DNA of 64,000 bases from assembly GCF_000420325.1 (NCBI RefSeq), contig NZ_ATUS01000001.1:376463-440462 (forward strand). The letters run 5' to 3'. This DNA is from Spongiibacter tropicus DSM 19543 (GTDB lineage: Bacteria; Pseudomonadota; Gammaproteobacteria; Pseudomonadales; Spongiibacteraceae). The first letter of the stretch is position 1, and the number at the start of each line of letters is the position of its first letter. Under the pieces are notes generated by a model, which did not search any database, was not told the origin of the DNA, and saw only the letters and a list, made by a program, of their open reading frames with translations. Positions 50,788-60,460 of this stretch are shown one piece after another. A program made the translations under genes and the position numbers.

Positions 50788-51192
50788 CTACGTCAGTTGC
50801 GACATCACAGAGTCATAATCCCAATACGCCTTGAGCGACGTCAGTTTACCGTCGGCGTTCGCGGCGTACACTACAACCATATCGACGACAATTTTCATGT
50901 CGCCCGGCATTGCATTAACCATGTGAACCACATTGGCACATTCGTCACCCGCCGGATGCGAACTGACAATGGTGAAATCGATACTGCCCGGCGCAATGAC
51001 CATATCCCAAAAGGCGGCAATGGCCTCTTTACCTTTGTGCCCCTCTCCCGTGGGGTCAAGCGGTGACACCCCAACCGGATCTTGCACCACCGCTTCGTCG
51101 GCAAACAGCGATAACCACGCCTCGCGATTTCCGGCACTGACATATTGCCCCGAGCGCTCGCTGGCCTGCTGCGCTAACTTTCCGTAAGCCAT
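50788..51192 (-). CDS. SnoaL/NTF2-like protein
   Basis: Encodes 134 residues of the NTF2-like fold (NREAWLSLFADEAVVQDPVG, then HKGKEAIAAFWDMVIAP), resembling ketosteroid-isomerase relatives of the SnoaL type. Such proteins include isomerases and cyclases acting on steroid- or polyketide-like molecules, but catalytic identity is not decidable. It follows the TonB-dependent receptor by 49 nt, with a hairpin in between, and may act on the compound imported by that receptor. Confidence 0.8.
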   Translation of the reverse strand: MAYGKLAQQASERSGQYVSAGNREAWLSLFADEAVVQDPVGVSPLDPTGEGHKGKEAIAAFWDMVIAPGSIDFTIVSSHPAGDECANVVHMVNAMPGDMKIVVDMVVVYAANADGKLTSLKAYWDYDSVMSQLT

Positions 51193-51208
51193 AGTACTCT
51201 CCTGAGTT

Positions 51209-51230
51209 AAGCCGCCCTTACGGGCGGCTT
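51209..51230 (-). terminator. Hairpin between the TonB-dependent receptor and SnoaL-like genes
   Basis: AAGCCGCCC-TTAC-GGGCGGCTT is a perfect 9-bp stem. On the minus strand it is not followed by a U tract, so it may attenuate or protect the receptor mRNA rather than stop transcription fully. Confidence 0.5.
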
Positions 51231-51241
51231 AGTGACGGGGA

Positions 51242-53431
51242 TCAAAAGCTGAGTTTTACGTCGAAACCAAAGCTCTTGGGCTCACCGAATACCGCTGCGT
51301 GATAAACTCCCAAGCTGATTGAATGCACCTTGTAGTCCTCATCGTTCAAGTTTCGGCCCCAGAAGGCAACCTCAAGCTCACCGTCGCCCACACTCATTTC
51401 CGACAATGCGAGCCGGGCATTAACAATGCCGTAGTCATCGAGGAAAAAACCCTCGATATCGTCATTCACGGCAGTGCCATAACGCTCGTCGGTCCAGCTG
51501 TAGTCCAACGATGCTGTTAACAGGGCTGTGTTTGCGCCGCTGCCAATTCCTCGCTGATAGTCAAGTCCTACCGAGTAGTTATTCTCAGGGGCATAAGGCA
51601 TTTTTGCGCCCGCGGAAATATCCTGACCAAAGGTCGGGCTACCGCCTCGCTGATCGATATACTCCACGAAATCAGCGTCGGTATAGCCGTAGGAAAGCTG
51701 CAAGGTAAGGCCGCGCAGCAGCACCGCCATCATATCGATTTCGAAACCATCAATCTGCGCCTCGCCCACGTTGTAAACGTCAGTCAGGAAGATGGTGCTG
51801 TTATCGGTGATCTGCTGCGTTTGCATATCGGTGTAATCCGCACGGAACACCGCCGCGTTAACGCTCACACGATTGTTCAACCAGCTAGACTTGAGCCCCA
51901 CCTCATACGAAGTCATCTCTTCTTCATCGAAAGGAGGCTGGAACCCGGCTTCGGTACTACGCGTGTTAAAACCACCGGCTTTGTAGGCGGTTACGACTTT
52001 GGCATAGGTGCTCAGCTCATCAGTCCAGTTGTAGTCCACGGTGATACTGGGGTTGAAATTGCTCCACTCATCGCTGCCGGATTGCTCGCCACCTACGAAA
52101 TAGATGCTGTTCTTGCGTGCAGAGCGCTTATCGACGGTATAGCGGGCGCCCAAGGTTACGTCCAATTTGCTTTCCAGTGCTTCCGGCGTCCAGGTAGCTT
52201 GACCGTAAACCGCGTACGCTTTGGCATCAGAGTCGATCTGACGGCCTTCGCTTTGCGGATACGTTGGGGGAAATACAGTGGGATTCAGACTGAAGTCTAC
52301 TTCACTCTCGTACGACTCTTCTTCAAAGTAATACAGGCCTGCCACATAGCGGACGCTGGTGCCGATATCCCCAACCAGCTGGAACTCCTGCGAGAACTGG
52401 TCCTGTTCAACTTCAACATTCGCCTCAAAAAATTGGTCACCACCACCGTAATCTTGGTGGGTAGTCTCTTCCAACTCGCGATAACCCGTGATCGACTTAA
52501 ACTCACCCAATGGTGAATCCCAAGTCACAATCAAGGTGTGTCCGCTGATTTCTGTGCTGCTTGGCTCAACAGGCTTCCACCAGGTGCCACTTTCCTGACG
52601 TTCCTCAGAGGCAGGAACCGTCAAGCTGGGAAGAGGAATCAAAGTGCGGGTTTTCTGATAGAAATGCTGCGGACCGTCAATCTCAGAAAAATCGTAAGCA
52701 TAGTCAACGGTGACGCTGTCACTGGCATCCCAGCGCAGGGCTACCCGGCCGGCCTTTTTCTTCTCTTCACCGAAATTATCGCCAGCACCGGTATTTTTTA
52801 CCCAGCCTTCGTGACTGGATTCCATGTACGTCACTTTTGCGGCGACACCCTGATGTTTTCCGGTTTCAAGCTTGGTCAGCGACTGCCAGAAATCCCGGTT
52901 GCCGAAGCTGAGTTTCTGACTGACGCCGAATTCATCACTGGGTTTTGCGGTAATCATGTTGATCGCACCACCGGTGGTGTTGCGGCCATAGAGCGTGCCC
53001 TGGGGACCACGCAAAATTTCAATACGCTCCAGGTCGGCAACATCACCTGTCAAACCGACTGAACGCGCAATGTAAACGCCATCGACATAGACGCCGATCG
53101 CCGGGTCCTGGGTCGTCTGGCTGTCGTTATTTCCCACACCGCGCATAAACACGACCATTGAACTGCGGCTGTTTGGGAACGGCGACATGGTCACGTTGGG
53201 CGCCAGGCCCGCCAGATCGCCGAGATCACCAATACCGAAGCGTTCGAGCCGCTCACTCGAGAACGCCAACAGCGAGATAGGGGTTTCCTGAAGTGAACTC
53301 TCGCGCTTTTCCGCAGTCACGAGTACTTCTTCGAGCGCCAGCCCATCATCAGCGTGAACCAGTGCCGGTGCCGACAACGCGCCACAAATCGCCGCCGCGA
53401 TAAGCGACCGACGAGCGGGAATATTCGTCAT
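51242..53431 (-). CDS. TonB-dependent outer-membrane receptor
   Basis: Encodes 729 residues: a signal peptide ending near LVHADD, a TonB-box-like stretch (LEEVLVTAEKRESSLQETPI), a plug domain with LRGPQGTLYGRNTTGGAINM and a C-terminal beta-barrel ending in Phe (GFDVKLSF). The type is that of large, ring-compound or sterol-associated receptors common in marine and Sphingomonas-like bacteria. No Fur-like site was seen upstream, so import of something other than iron is likely. It is transcribed with the SnoaL-like gene. Confidence 0.94.
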   Translation of the reverse strand: MTNIPARRSLIAAAICGALSAPALVHADDGLALEEVLVTAEKRESSLQETPISLLAFSSERLERFGIGDLGDLAGLAPNVTMSPFPNSRSSMVVFMRGVGNNDSQTTQDPAIGVYVDGVYIARSVGLTGDVADLERIEILRGPQGTLYGRNTTGGAINMITAKPSDEFGVSQKLSFGNRDFWQSLTKLETGKHQGVAAKVTYMESSHEGWVKNTGAGDNFGEEKKKAGRVALRWDASDSVTVDYAYDFSEIDGPQHFYQKTRTLIPLPSLTVPASEERQESGTWWKPVEPSSTEISGHTLIVTWDSPLGEFKSITGYRELEETTHQDYGGGDQFFEANVEVEQDQFSQEFQLVGDIGTSVRYVAGLYYFEEESYESEVDFSLNPTVFPPTYPQSEGRQIDSDAKAYAVYGQATWTPEALESKLDVTLGARYTVDKRSARKNSIYFVGGEQSGSDEWSNFNPSITVDYNWTDELSTYAKVVTAYKAGGFNTRSTEAGFQPPFDEEEMTSYEVGLKSSWLNNRVSVNAAVFRADYTDMQTQQITDNSTIFLTDVYNVGEAQIDGFEIDMMAVLLRGLTLQLSYGYTDADFVEYIDQRGGSPTFGQDISAGAKMPYAPENNYSVGLDYQRGIGSGANTALLTASLDYSWTDERYGTAVNDDIEGFFLDDYGIVNARLALSEMSVGDGELEVAFWGRNLNDEDYKVHSISLGVYHAAVFGEPKSFGFDVKLSF

Positions 53432-53585
53432 GGAGATCTCCTGTGTATACTGCTTTATTGTTGGTTTGCGCAGAGCGCTCGCTTGCTCTCTTTTATTATT
53501 CAGGCAAGTTAGCCAGAGATAGTCTCAACGGCGAGCGTTTACGAGTATAGTCCATTCGGCTTAGCAGAGATCAGACGACGAGAAC

Positions 53586-54623
53586 ATGTCCAACACAAGC
53601 GACTTCTTCCCCCCAGGCCCCTTACAGAACCCCCATGTGCAGTCGATACTGGCCTCTGCGGGTCCGCGCAAACTGAAGCTGATGGCACGCAGTCGGGAGC
53701 TGTCACGAGTCAGTAAATCCGTCATTCTTGATTGCGGCCACGGCACCCAATTGCTCGGCGAATATTGCCGTCAGGAAAACCAGCGCAGCCGGGGGCTGGT
53801 TACCCTGATCCACGGCTGGGAAGGCAGCTCCCGTTCAACGTACTTGCTCTCAGCCGCCTCCGCGTTTTACCGGGCGGGCTACGATGTATTCCGCCTGAAC
53901 CTGCGAGATCATGGCCCCAGTCACCACCTCAACCGCGGCCTGTTCAATTCGACGCTGCTGGACGAAGTGCTGGGCGCCCTGCGCAGTATTCAAAGCAACT
54001 ATCCTCACGACTGGCAGTTTCTGGCCGGGTTTTCTCTCGGAGGCAATTTCTCGCTGCGCATCGCGGCCAGAGCCAAAGAAGCCGGCATCCGCTTGAACCA
54101 GACCATTGCGGTCTGCCCGGTCGTCAATCCGATAAACACCATGGAAGCGCTGGAACAGGGCTGGTGGGTATACGAGCAGTACTTTGTAAGAAAGTGGAAG
54201 CGCTCTCTGCGACGCAAGCTGGAGCTTTACCCCGAGCTGGATTTTGGCGAGCGACTGGCTGGCATGCGCAAACTGCGCGACTTCAACAACTACTTTGTGC
54301 CAAACCACACCCCCTTCGACGAGCCCGAGGACTATTTCCGGGCCTATGCGCTCAGCCGGGACGTTCTCAGCACGCTGAGCAGCCCGGCCCATATCGTCGC
54401 CGCACAAGACGATCCAATGATCCTAGCCGAAGACTTTGAAACCCTGCGCGGCATCGACCAGCTAAGTATGGAAACGCCCCGCTACGGCGGCCATTGTGGC
54501 TTCGTCAAAAACTACCAACTGGACAGCTGGATCGACGAACGCCTGCTCGAGCTGGTTGAATTAAGCCGCCGTCAAGCCACTGCGCCCGCAACCAGTGCAG
54601 CGCGATTCGCCGATAAGGACTGA
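53586..54623 (+). CDS. YheT-type alpha/beta hydrolase
   Basis: Encodes 345 residues. The oxyanion-side HGWEG, nucleophile elbow GFSLGGNFS, the Asp in AAQDDPMIL and the His in YGGHCGFVK give a full triad. The beginning (FFPPGPLQNPHVQSILAS) is typical of the YheT/embryogenesis-protein group of hydrolases. Substrate unknown, probably an ester or lipid. The stop codon abuts that of the convergent CitE-like gene. Confidence 0.92.
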   Translation: MSNTSDFFPPGPLQNPHVQSILASAGPRKLKLMARSRELSRVSKSVILDCGHGTQLLGEYCRQENQRSRGLVTLIHGWEGSSRSTYLLSAASAFYRAGYDVFRLNLRDHGPSHHLNRGLFNSTLLDEVLGALRSIQSNYPHDWQFLAGFSLGGNFSLRIAARAKEAGIRLNQTIAVCPVVNPINTMEALEQGWWVYEQYFVRKWKRSLRRKLELYPELDFGERLAGMRKLRDFNNYFVPNHTPFDEPEDYFRAYALSRDVLSTLSSPAHIVAAQDDPMILAEDFETLRGIDQLSMETPRYGGHCGFVKNYQLDSWIDERLLELVELSRRQATAPATSAARFADKD

Positions 54624-55487
54624 TCAGCGATCGCTCAGGGCCTCGGCTATCGCCAGCACGCGCAAGGCATCTTCAACATGCAGCGCCTCAACCAGGCGCC
54701 CGTCTACCAGCACCACACCTTTACCGTCGGCCTCGGCCTGTTGCCAGGCATCGCGCACTTTTTCTGCCCGGGCAATTTGTTCAGCACTGGGCGAGAACGC
54801 CTGATTGGCGGCGGCCAACTGCTTGGGATGGATCAGGGTTTTACCGTCGAATCCCAGCTCAACGCCTTGCGCGCAGGCCAACTCCAGTCCTTCGGCATCG
54901 TCCAGGTCGAGATGAACACCATCCAGTACATCCAGGCCATGCGCTCTGGCGGCCAGCACACAAAGCCCCAAGGACGTGATCATACCCAATCGTGACGGGG
55001 TATGAGGAACACGCAAGTCTTTCGCCAGATCAGACGTTCCCAGTACAATCGCCGCCATGCGTGGATCGGCACCCGCCACCTCGTCAATCGACAAAATGCC
55101 TCGCGGCGTTTCCGCCATCGTCCACAATTTGAGTGCGGCGGGTGCCTCGTGCTGCTTGAGCAACTGCGCCACCGCACGCACCTCAGCGGCGGATTCTACT
55201 TTCGGCAAACACAGCGCCGCGATAGGCGCCTGAGCAAAAGCCGCAATGTCGTCACGCCCCCAAGGGGTATCAAAGCCGTTCACGCGAACTACCAGCTCGC
55301 GATAGCCGTAGCCGCCCTCGTTCACCGCCGCCAGCACCTGCTCACGCGCCACCGCTTTCTGCGACGGGGCCACGGCATCTTCCAAGTCGAGAATCAGTAC
55401 ATCCGCATCCAGTCCACGCGCTTTTTCCAAGGCGCGGGTATTGGCACCGGGCATGTACAACACTGAACGTCGAGGAGTAAAAGCCAT
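54624..55487 (-). CDS. HpcH/HpaI aldolase, CitE-like
   Basis: Encodes 287 residues. The CitE-type start RRSVLYMPGANTRALEKARG, metal-binding LILDLEDAVAPSQK and the GFDGKTLIHPKQLA block are present. Relatives cleave citryl-CoA, malyl-CoA or methylmalyl-CoA. The lack of citDF-type neighbours argues against citrate lyase; a malyl-CoA or citramalyl-CoA-type lyase is more likely. It is divergent from the iron operon. Confidence 0.9.
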   Translation of the reverse strand: MAFTPRRSVLYMPGANTRALEKARGLDADVLILDLEDAVAPSQKAVAREQVLAAVNEGGYGYRELVVRVNGFDTPWGRDDIAAFAQAPIAALCLPKVESAAEVRAVAQLLKQHEAPAALKLWTMAETPRGILSIDEVAGADPRMAAIVLGTSDLAKDLRVPHTPSRLGMITSLGLCVLAARAHGLDVLDGVHLDLDDAEGLELACAQGVELGFDGKTLIHPKQLAAANQAFSPSAEQIARAEKVRDAWQQAEADGKGVVLVDGRLVEALHVEDALRVLAIAEALSDR

Positions 55488-55609
55488 GTCTGTGCTCCGC
55501 AGGAAAAAGGTAGCAGTCTAGCACAACACTGCCGCCCCGATTTGGCAGGGCGCGTCGACGCAGGCCGATGCCTGACCGCAATTTGAATGACGGAATCGCG
55601 GCCGCACAA

Positions 55610-55639
55610 TTGCGAATCATTTTCAATTAGAGATAGAAT
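55610..55639 (+). promoter_or_regulatory. Fur-regulated promoter of the imelysin operon
   Basis: A -35 TTGCGA (55610-55615) and -10 TAGAAT (55634-55639), 18 nt apart, precede the operon. TGCGAATCATTTTCA (55611-55625) matches the Fur 7-1-7 consensus at 11 of 14 defined positions and covers the -35. This predicts repression by iron-loaded Fur. Confidence 0.6.
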
Positions 55640-55683
55640 GGCGACCCTTGTTGACCGTCTACAGGCCTTGTTGAGGAGCCGTC

Positions 55684-56925
55684 ATGATCAAACGCTTGCT
55701 GAGCGCACTGCTGTCCTGCTCTCTGTTGCTGCCCACCGTTACCCTCGCAGCGCCCAACGCCCCCGACAAGAAAGCCATTGTGGCGCACTACAGTGACATG
55801 GCCTACGCGATATACAGCGATGCAGCCACCGCTGCCGAGACGCTGAAACAACGTGTCGACGCCCTGCTCTCCGCCCCGTCTGCGACCACTCTGAAGGCCG
55901 CTCGCGATGCCTGGCTGGCCGCTCGAGTGCCGTATCAACAGAGCGAAGTGTTCCGATTCGGCAATGCCATTGTCGATGACTGGGAAGGCAAGGTGAACAA
56001 CTGGCCCCTGGACGAAGGACTGATCGACTATGTGGCTGACGACTACGTATACGCGCTGGGCAATATCGCCGCCGAACTGAATATCATTGCCAACCCGAGC
56101 ATTGATCTCGGTGGCGCACACATTGACGCGACCCGCATCACCCCCGAACTGCTGGAAGAACTGAACGAGCTCGGTGGCAACGCTGCGAATGTCACCAGCG
56201 GCTATCACGCTGTGGAGTTTCTGCTGTGGGGCCAGGACCTGAACGGCCATAAACCCGGCGCAGGCCAGCGTCCCTACACGGACTATGTCAGCGGCGAGGG
56301 CTGCACTCACGGCCACTGCGATCGCCGCGCTGATTTCCTGCGAGCCGCCACACAATTGCTCGCCAGCGACCTGCATGACATGGCCGCGCAGTGGGCGCCC
56401 GGTAAGGACAACTACCGCAAAGAACTGCTGGCTCTGCCCGCCGAACGCGGCATAGCCCGGATTTTCTACGGTATGGGCTCACTGAGTCTCGGCGAACTGG
56501 GCGGCGAGCGCATCAAGGTCGCACTGGAGGCAAACTCCACGGAAGACGAGCACGACTGCTTCAGTGACAACACACACAACTCCCACTATTACGACGGACT
56601 GGGTATTCGCAATGTCTATCTGGGCGAATACCAGCGACTGGACGGCAGCAAACTGACGGGGCCTTCACTGCACGATGCCGTGGCGGCTGCCAATGCCGAT
56701 GCAGACACCAAGATGCGCGGCGCACTGGACCACACCATGGCGGAGCTGAGTAAACTGAAAGCCCTCGCCGAAGGCGCTCAACAGCAGCCCTTCGACGTAT
56801 TGATTGCCCCCGGCAACGAACAGGGACGCAAACTGCTGGTCAGCATTCTTGAGGCGCTCAGTCAGCAGACTCGACTCCTGGAAGATGCCGCCGCCAGCCT
56901 CGACATCAATCCCAACGCGATCTAA
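55684..56925 (+). CDS. Imelysin-family iron-regulated protein (IrpA/ICMP-like)
   Basis: Encodes 413 residues with a signal peptide (cleavage near VTLAA). The imelysin signature GYHAVEFLLWG (GxHxxE, 173-178) is intact, and a DWEGKVNNWPLDEGLIDYV block precedes it. The family is made under iron limitation and is thought to bind iron or iron-containing ligands at the cell envelope. It opens a tight operon behind a Fur-box promoter; the next start follows its stop codon directly. Confidence 0.93.
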   Translation: MIKRLLSALLSCSLLLPTVTLAAPNAPDKKAIVAHYSDMAYAIYSDAATAAETLKQRVDALLSAPSATTLKAARDAWLAARVPYQQSEVFRFGNAIVDDWEGKVNNWPLDEGLIDYVADDYVYALGNIAAELNIIANPSIDLGGAHIDATRITPELLEELNELGGNAANVTSGYHAVEFLLWGQDLNGHKPGAGQRPYTDYVSGEGCTHGHCDRRADFLRAATQLLASDLHDMAAQWAPGKDNYRKELLALPAERGIARIFYGMGSLSLGELGGERIKVALEANSTEDEHDCFSDNTHNSHYYDGLGIRNVYLGEYQRLDGSKLTGPSLHDAVAAANADADTKMRGALDHTMAELSKLKALAEGAQQQPFDVLIAPGNEQGRKLLVSILEALSQQTRLLEDAAASLDINPNAI

Positions 56926-56928
56926 TTG

Positions 56929-58170
56929 ATGCGGCGCCCTGCGCTTGTTGCCCTGCTGCTGGCGGCATTGTGCAGTGCCCTGCAGGCGTCTGAGCGCTCG
57001 GCGGACCCGCAACTGCTCCGCCCCGGCTCATCACTGACGAATGAACAACGCCTGGACTGGGCCGTCGGGCGCAGCTTCACCCATAAACCCTGGGTATCCG
57101 CCCCCGCCACCACAACGGCGCGCGACGGGCTTGGCCCTTGGTTCAACGCCAATAGCTGCCTTGCCTGTCATCCGGGCAATGGCCAGGGGCAGCTTCCCGA
57201 AAACGGCCCTGGACTGGTTCTCCGCCTGCCCATCGACAGCCCATTGGGCAGCCAACTGCAAGACCGTGCACTGCCGGGTTTTTCAGCAGAGGGACGCATT
57301 CATTGGCAAGAAACGCTGAACGGGGCGTTGCGCGCTCGACGCTACACGGTTCTTGATCAACCCACATTGGCGGTGTCAGCAAGACTGGCCCCGGAACTGC
57401 GCGGCGTCGCGGCACTGGACCAAGTCCGCGATGCCGATATTGTGGCGTGGGCAGATCCCGACGACCTCAATGGTGATGGCATCTCAGGTCGCCCCGCCTT
57501 GCTGCCCGCTAACGAGGAATCGGGAAAAGCGCGACAGCTTGGCCGTTTTGGCTGGAAGGCGGCGCAGCCAAGTCTGGCCGAACAGATTGCTCAGGCCTTT
57601 GCAGAAGATATGGGCATCGATTCCTCTCTGCGCCACAGTCGCCGCTGCGACGATCCGTCGCTGCCGCCCCTCCAGCAGCAGCGTTGCCAACGTGCATCGG
57701 GCGCCGCGCCGGGAGAGGACGTGGAAATCAGTGAGAAACTTTTCAATGCTGTACTGCTCTACTTCCGGGGGCTGAGCATACCGACGGCAACAGCGACGCC
57801 GCACCCGGCTGGCAAGCGACTGCTCCATGCGCTGGACTGCGCCGCCTGCCACCGGCCCTCTCTGCCACTCGGCGACGACGCCATTCAGCCTTACAGCGAT
57901 TTGCTGTTGCACGATATGGGCGAGGGCCTGGCCGATACTGTTGCCGAAGGTGGCGCCGAAGGGCATGAATGGCGAACGGCGCCGCTATGGGGGCTTGGCT
58001 TTCGCAGCCGTGACCCAGACAATACACGATTACTGCACGATGGCCGCGCAGGCACTATCCACGAAGCCATTCTATGGCACGGCGGCGAAGCCACAGCCAG
58101 TGTCCAGCGCTACCGCCAATTGTCAGCGCAAGACCTTAACGATCTCATCCGCTTTTTACAGGAGCTGTAA
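56929..58170 (+). CDS. Di-heme cytochrome c oxidoreductase (DUF1111)
   Basis: Encodes 413 residues from the ATG at 56929, three nt after the imelysin stop. A signal peptide (cleavage near LQASE) leads to the periplasm. Two heme-binding motifs, CLACH (77-81) and CAACH (304-308), and the MauG/DUF1111-type layout (LNGDGISGRPALLP, then TAPLWGLGFRSRDPDNTRLL) are present. It is commonly located beside imelysins and would use the Ccm system encoded at 1-4927. Electron transfer coupled to iron uptake is inferred. Confidence 0.92.
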   Translation: MRRPALVALLLAALCSALQASERSADPQLLRPGSSLTNEQRLDWAVGRSFTHKPWVSAPATTTARDGLGPWFNANSCLACHPGNGQGQLPENGPGLVLRLPIDSPLGSQLQDRALPGFSAEGRIHWQETLNGALRARRYTVLDQPTLAVSARLAPELRGVAALDQVRDADIVAWADPDDLNGDGISGRPALLPANEESGKARQLGRFGWKAAQPSLAEQIAQAFAEDMGIDSSLRHSRRCDDPSLPPLQQQRCQRASGAAPGEDVEISEKLFNAVLLYFRGLSIPTATATPHPAGKRLLHALDCAACHRPSLPLGDDAIQPYSDLLLHDMGEGLADTVAEGGAEGHEWRTAPLWGLGFRSRDPDNTRLLHDGRAGTIHEAILWHGGEATASVQRYRQLSAQDLNDLIRFLQEL

Positions 58171-59295
58171 ATGTACCAGACTGCGACAACGCGTTTTTTC
58201 TCTGGTCGATTCATCAACGGACTCGCCGTGACGGCCATAGCCAGCACACTCGCAGCCTGTAGCCCTGCACCTGAAGAACGGCTGCTGGAAAGCACGGCCA
58301 ACGCCAGCCTGCTTCCCGCGTATATGGGGTTTGCCGATACGGCAACCCAGCTCGCCTCGGCCACGCAGCGTTTTTGCGAGGCACCGAGTGAAGAGACGCT
58401 GGACGCCAGCCGGGAACTCTGGCGCAACAGTGCCGTGGCGTGGTCAGGTTTGCAGGTCAAGCACTTCGGCCCGGTCACCGTGGATAATGTCAGCTGGAAA
58501 ATCCAGTTCTGGCCCGATCGTAAAAATCTGGTTGCCCGAAAAATGGAAGCGTTTCTGCAGAACGGTGAAGCCATCACCACGCAGAGTATTGCCGATGCCA
58601 GCGTCGTGATTCAGGGCTTGAATGCGCTGGAGTATCTGCTTTTTGATGAAAAAGCCGGACAACTGGCAAGGTATCAGCAAGATGATCATCGCCGTTGTGA
58701 CGCTCTGCAAGCCATCGCAGCACACCAGCAGAATGTCAGCCGGGCATTGTATGAGAGCTGGCTGCCGGACCATGGGGATTACCTGAAAACCTTCACCCAC
58801 CCCGGCAAAGATAATATCAGCTTCCCCGACACCCAACTGGCCGTCGCCACCTTGATAGAAAGTCTGGTGGAAGGCGCCGAGCTGGTCGGCCGTGACAAGC
58901 TGTCGCGCCCTATGGGCAGTGACCGCAAACCGGCAATCCCCCAACCCTACATGCTCGAATGGTGGCGGAGCGGATTCTCCGCCCAGAGTATTCTCAGCAG
59001 TTTGAATGCCATGCAGCGGCTTTTCCTCGCCGACAAACTATACGGGCTGGACGACTACCTCCGCGACCAGGGTCAAACTGCCTTGGCGGATGAAATCAGT
59101 GCCGCCTTTGAGCGCTGCATTGCCGCTGCACAGAATCTGGATGGCAGCCTGTTCGAGCAACTCAGCAGCGGTGCCGACACCCGCAAGGAACAGGCACTGC
59201 TCAGTGAAGTACAAGCCCTCCTTCTGCTGCTGAAAGACGAACTGCCCGCCGCATTAAATATCACTTTGAGCTTCAACGGCGCCGACGGAGACTGA
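58171..59295 (+). CDS. Imelysin-like lipoprotein
   Basis: Encodes 374 residues. A lipobox ends LAAC (Cys30), so it is an anchored envelope protein. The fold matches the second imelysin of such operons (RELWRNSAVAWSGLQVKHFG, WPDRKN). The signature position reads GLNALEYLLFD: the Glu is kept but the His is Asn, so ligand binding may differ from the first imelysin. It starts directly at the stop of the di-heme gene. Confidence 0.88.
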   Translation: MYQTATTRFFSGRFINGLAVTAIASTLAACSPAPEERLLESTANASLLPAYMGFADTATQLASATQRFCEAPSEETLDASRELWRNSAVAWSGLQVKHFGPVTVDNVSWKIQFWPDRKNLVARKMEAFLQNGEAITTQSIADASVVIQGLNALEYLLFDEKAGQLARYQQDDHRRCDALQAIAAHQQNVSRALYESWLPDHGDYLKTFTHPGKDNISFPDTQLAVATLIESLVEGAELVGRDKLSRPMGSDRKPAIPQPYMLEWWRSGFSAQSILSSLNAMQRLFLADKLYGLDDYLRDQGQTALADEISAAFERCIAAAQNLDGSLFEQLSSGADTRKEQALLSEVQALLLLLKDELPAALNITLSFNGADGD

Positions 59296-59296
59296 G

Positions 59297-60439
59297 ATGA
59301 AACGACGCGAGGTACTGCTTTCATCTCTTGCGTTGCCCCTCGGGGCCGCGCTGTTGTGGCAGGGGCGTGGCATCATTTCACCGAATTCAGACGGCCGTGC
59401 TTACACGCCACTATGCAGCGCTGCCTACGATGGCCATGGCGGCTGCCAGTTTGGCGCGACCCAATCCGGCAAACTCGCGTTTAGTCTGAGCAGCCATGAA
59501 CGCGGACACGACAGCTGTGTTCACCCCGCGCGTAAGGAAGCCCTGTTCTTTGCTCGCCGCCCCGGTACCCATGTGTATATCACCGACCTGCACAGTGGAG
59601 AGCTTAAACAAACGATTCAGGCCCAAGATGGCTTTCACTTCTACGGGCATGGCTGCCTCGGAGCCGATGACCGCACGCTCTACACTACCGAAAATCACGT
59701 AGCTGGAGACGGCCGTGGCGCCATTGGTTGTTACGACAGCCATGACGGCTACCGCTATCTCGGCCATATCGACTGCGGCGGTATCGGCCCCCATGAGTTG
59801 GCATTGATGCCCGATGGTGAACACCTGGTGGTTGCCGTCGGCGGACTGAAAACACTGCCAGACTCAGGCCGTAAAACCCTCAACCCCGAGGCTCTGGAGC
59901 CGGGGCTGAGCTATATCCACCTACCCAGCGGGGCCGTTGCGGAATTCGTCCCGTCACCGCACCCGCAGCTCAGCCTGCGGCACCTGGATGTCAATGCCCA
60001 CGGTGATGTGGTTGTCGGCGCGCAATTCCAGGGCCCCCGCCCCTCAACCCAGCCATTGCTTTACCACCACCGCCGCGGCAGCTCGCTGCGCGCGCTGGAC
60101 CGTCAGCGTCCACTGCCTATGCGGCACGACTATGTCGCCAGCGTTGCACTCGATGACAGTGGCCAGGCGCTGTGCAGTTTTCCTTTGGATAACCAGTTTG
60201 CACTGTGGTCGATTGCCGAACAGCGTCTGATTCAAAGCTGGCAGCTCAGAGACTGTGCTGGCGCCGTCTACGACCCCCAGTACCGGCAATTTGTGATCAG
60301 CAGCAGCACTGGACAACTGGTAGCGGTTCGCGCCGGCGAACGCACGCCGAGACAACTTGCTTATCTCCCCGAGTTTCACTGGGATAATCACCTCAGCCTG
60401 ATTGGCGCCGAACTGGCAAGCCAACTGCCCACGAGCTGA
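59297..60439 (+). CDS. DUF1513 Tat-exported beta-propeller-like protein
   Basis: Encodes 380 residues. The beginning MKRREVLLSSLALPLGAALL is a Tat-type signal (twin Arg plus a hydrophobic run). Repeated blade-like segments (HGCLGADDRTLYTTENH; GPHELALMPDGEHLVVAVGG; DDSGQALCSFPLDNQFALWS) suggest a six- or seven-bladed propeller. DUF1513 proteins accompany imelysin operons; their role is not established. It overlaps the regular spacing of the operon, starting 1 nt after the previous stop. Confidence 0.9.
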   Translation: MKRREVLLSSLALPLGAALLWQGRGIISPNSDGRAYTPLCSAAYDGHGGCQFGATQSGKLAFSLSSHERGHDSCVHPARKEALFFARRPGTHVYITDLHSGELKQTIQAQDGFHFYGHGCLGADDRTLYTTENHVAGDGRGAIGCYDSHDGYRYLGHIDCGGIGPHELALMPDGEHLVVAVGGLKTLPDSGRKTLNPEALEPGLSYIHLPSGAVAEFVPSPHPQLSLRHLDVNAHGDVVVGAQFQGPRPSTQPLLYHHRRGSSLRALDRQRPLPMRHDYVASVALDDSGQALCSFPLDNQFALWSIAEQRLIQSWQLRDCAGAVYDPQYRQFVISSSTGQLVAVRAGERTPRQLAYLPEFHWDNHLSLIGAELASQLPTS

Positions 60440-60460
60440 CCCCACACGCCGAGAGCAACC

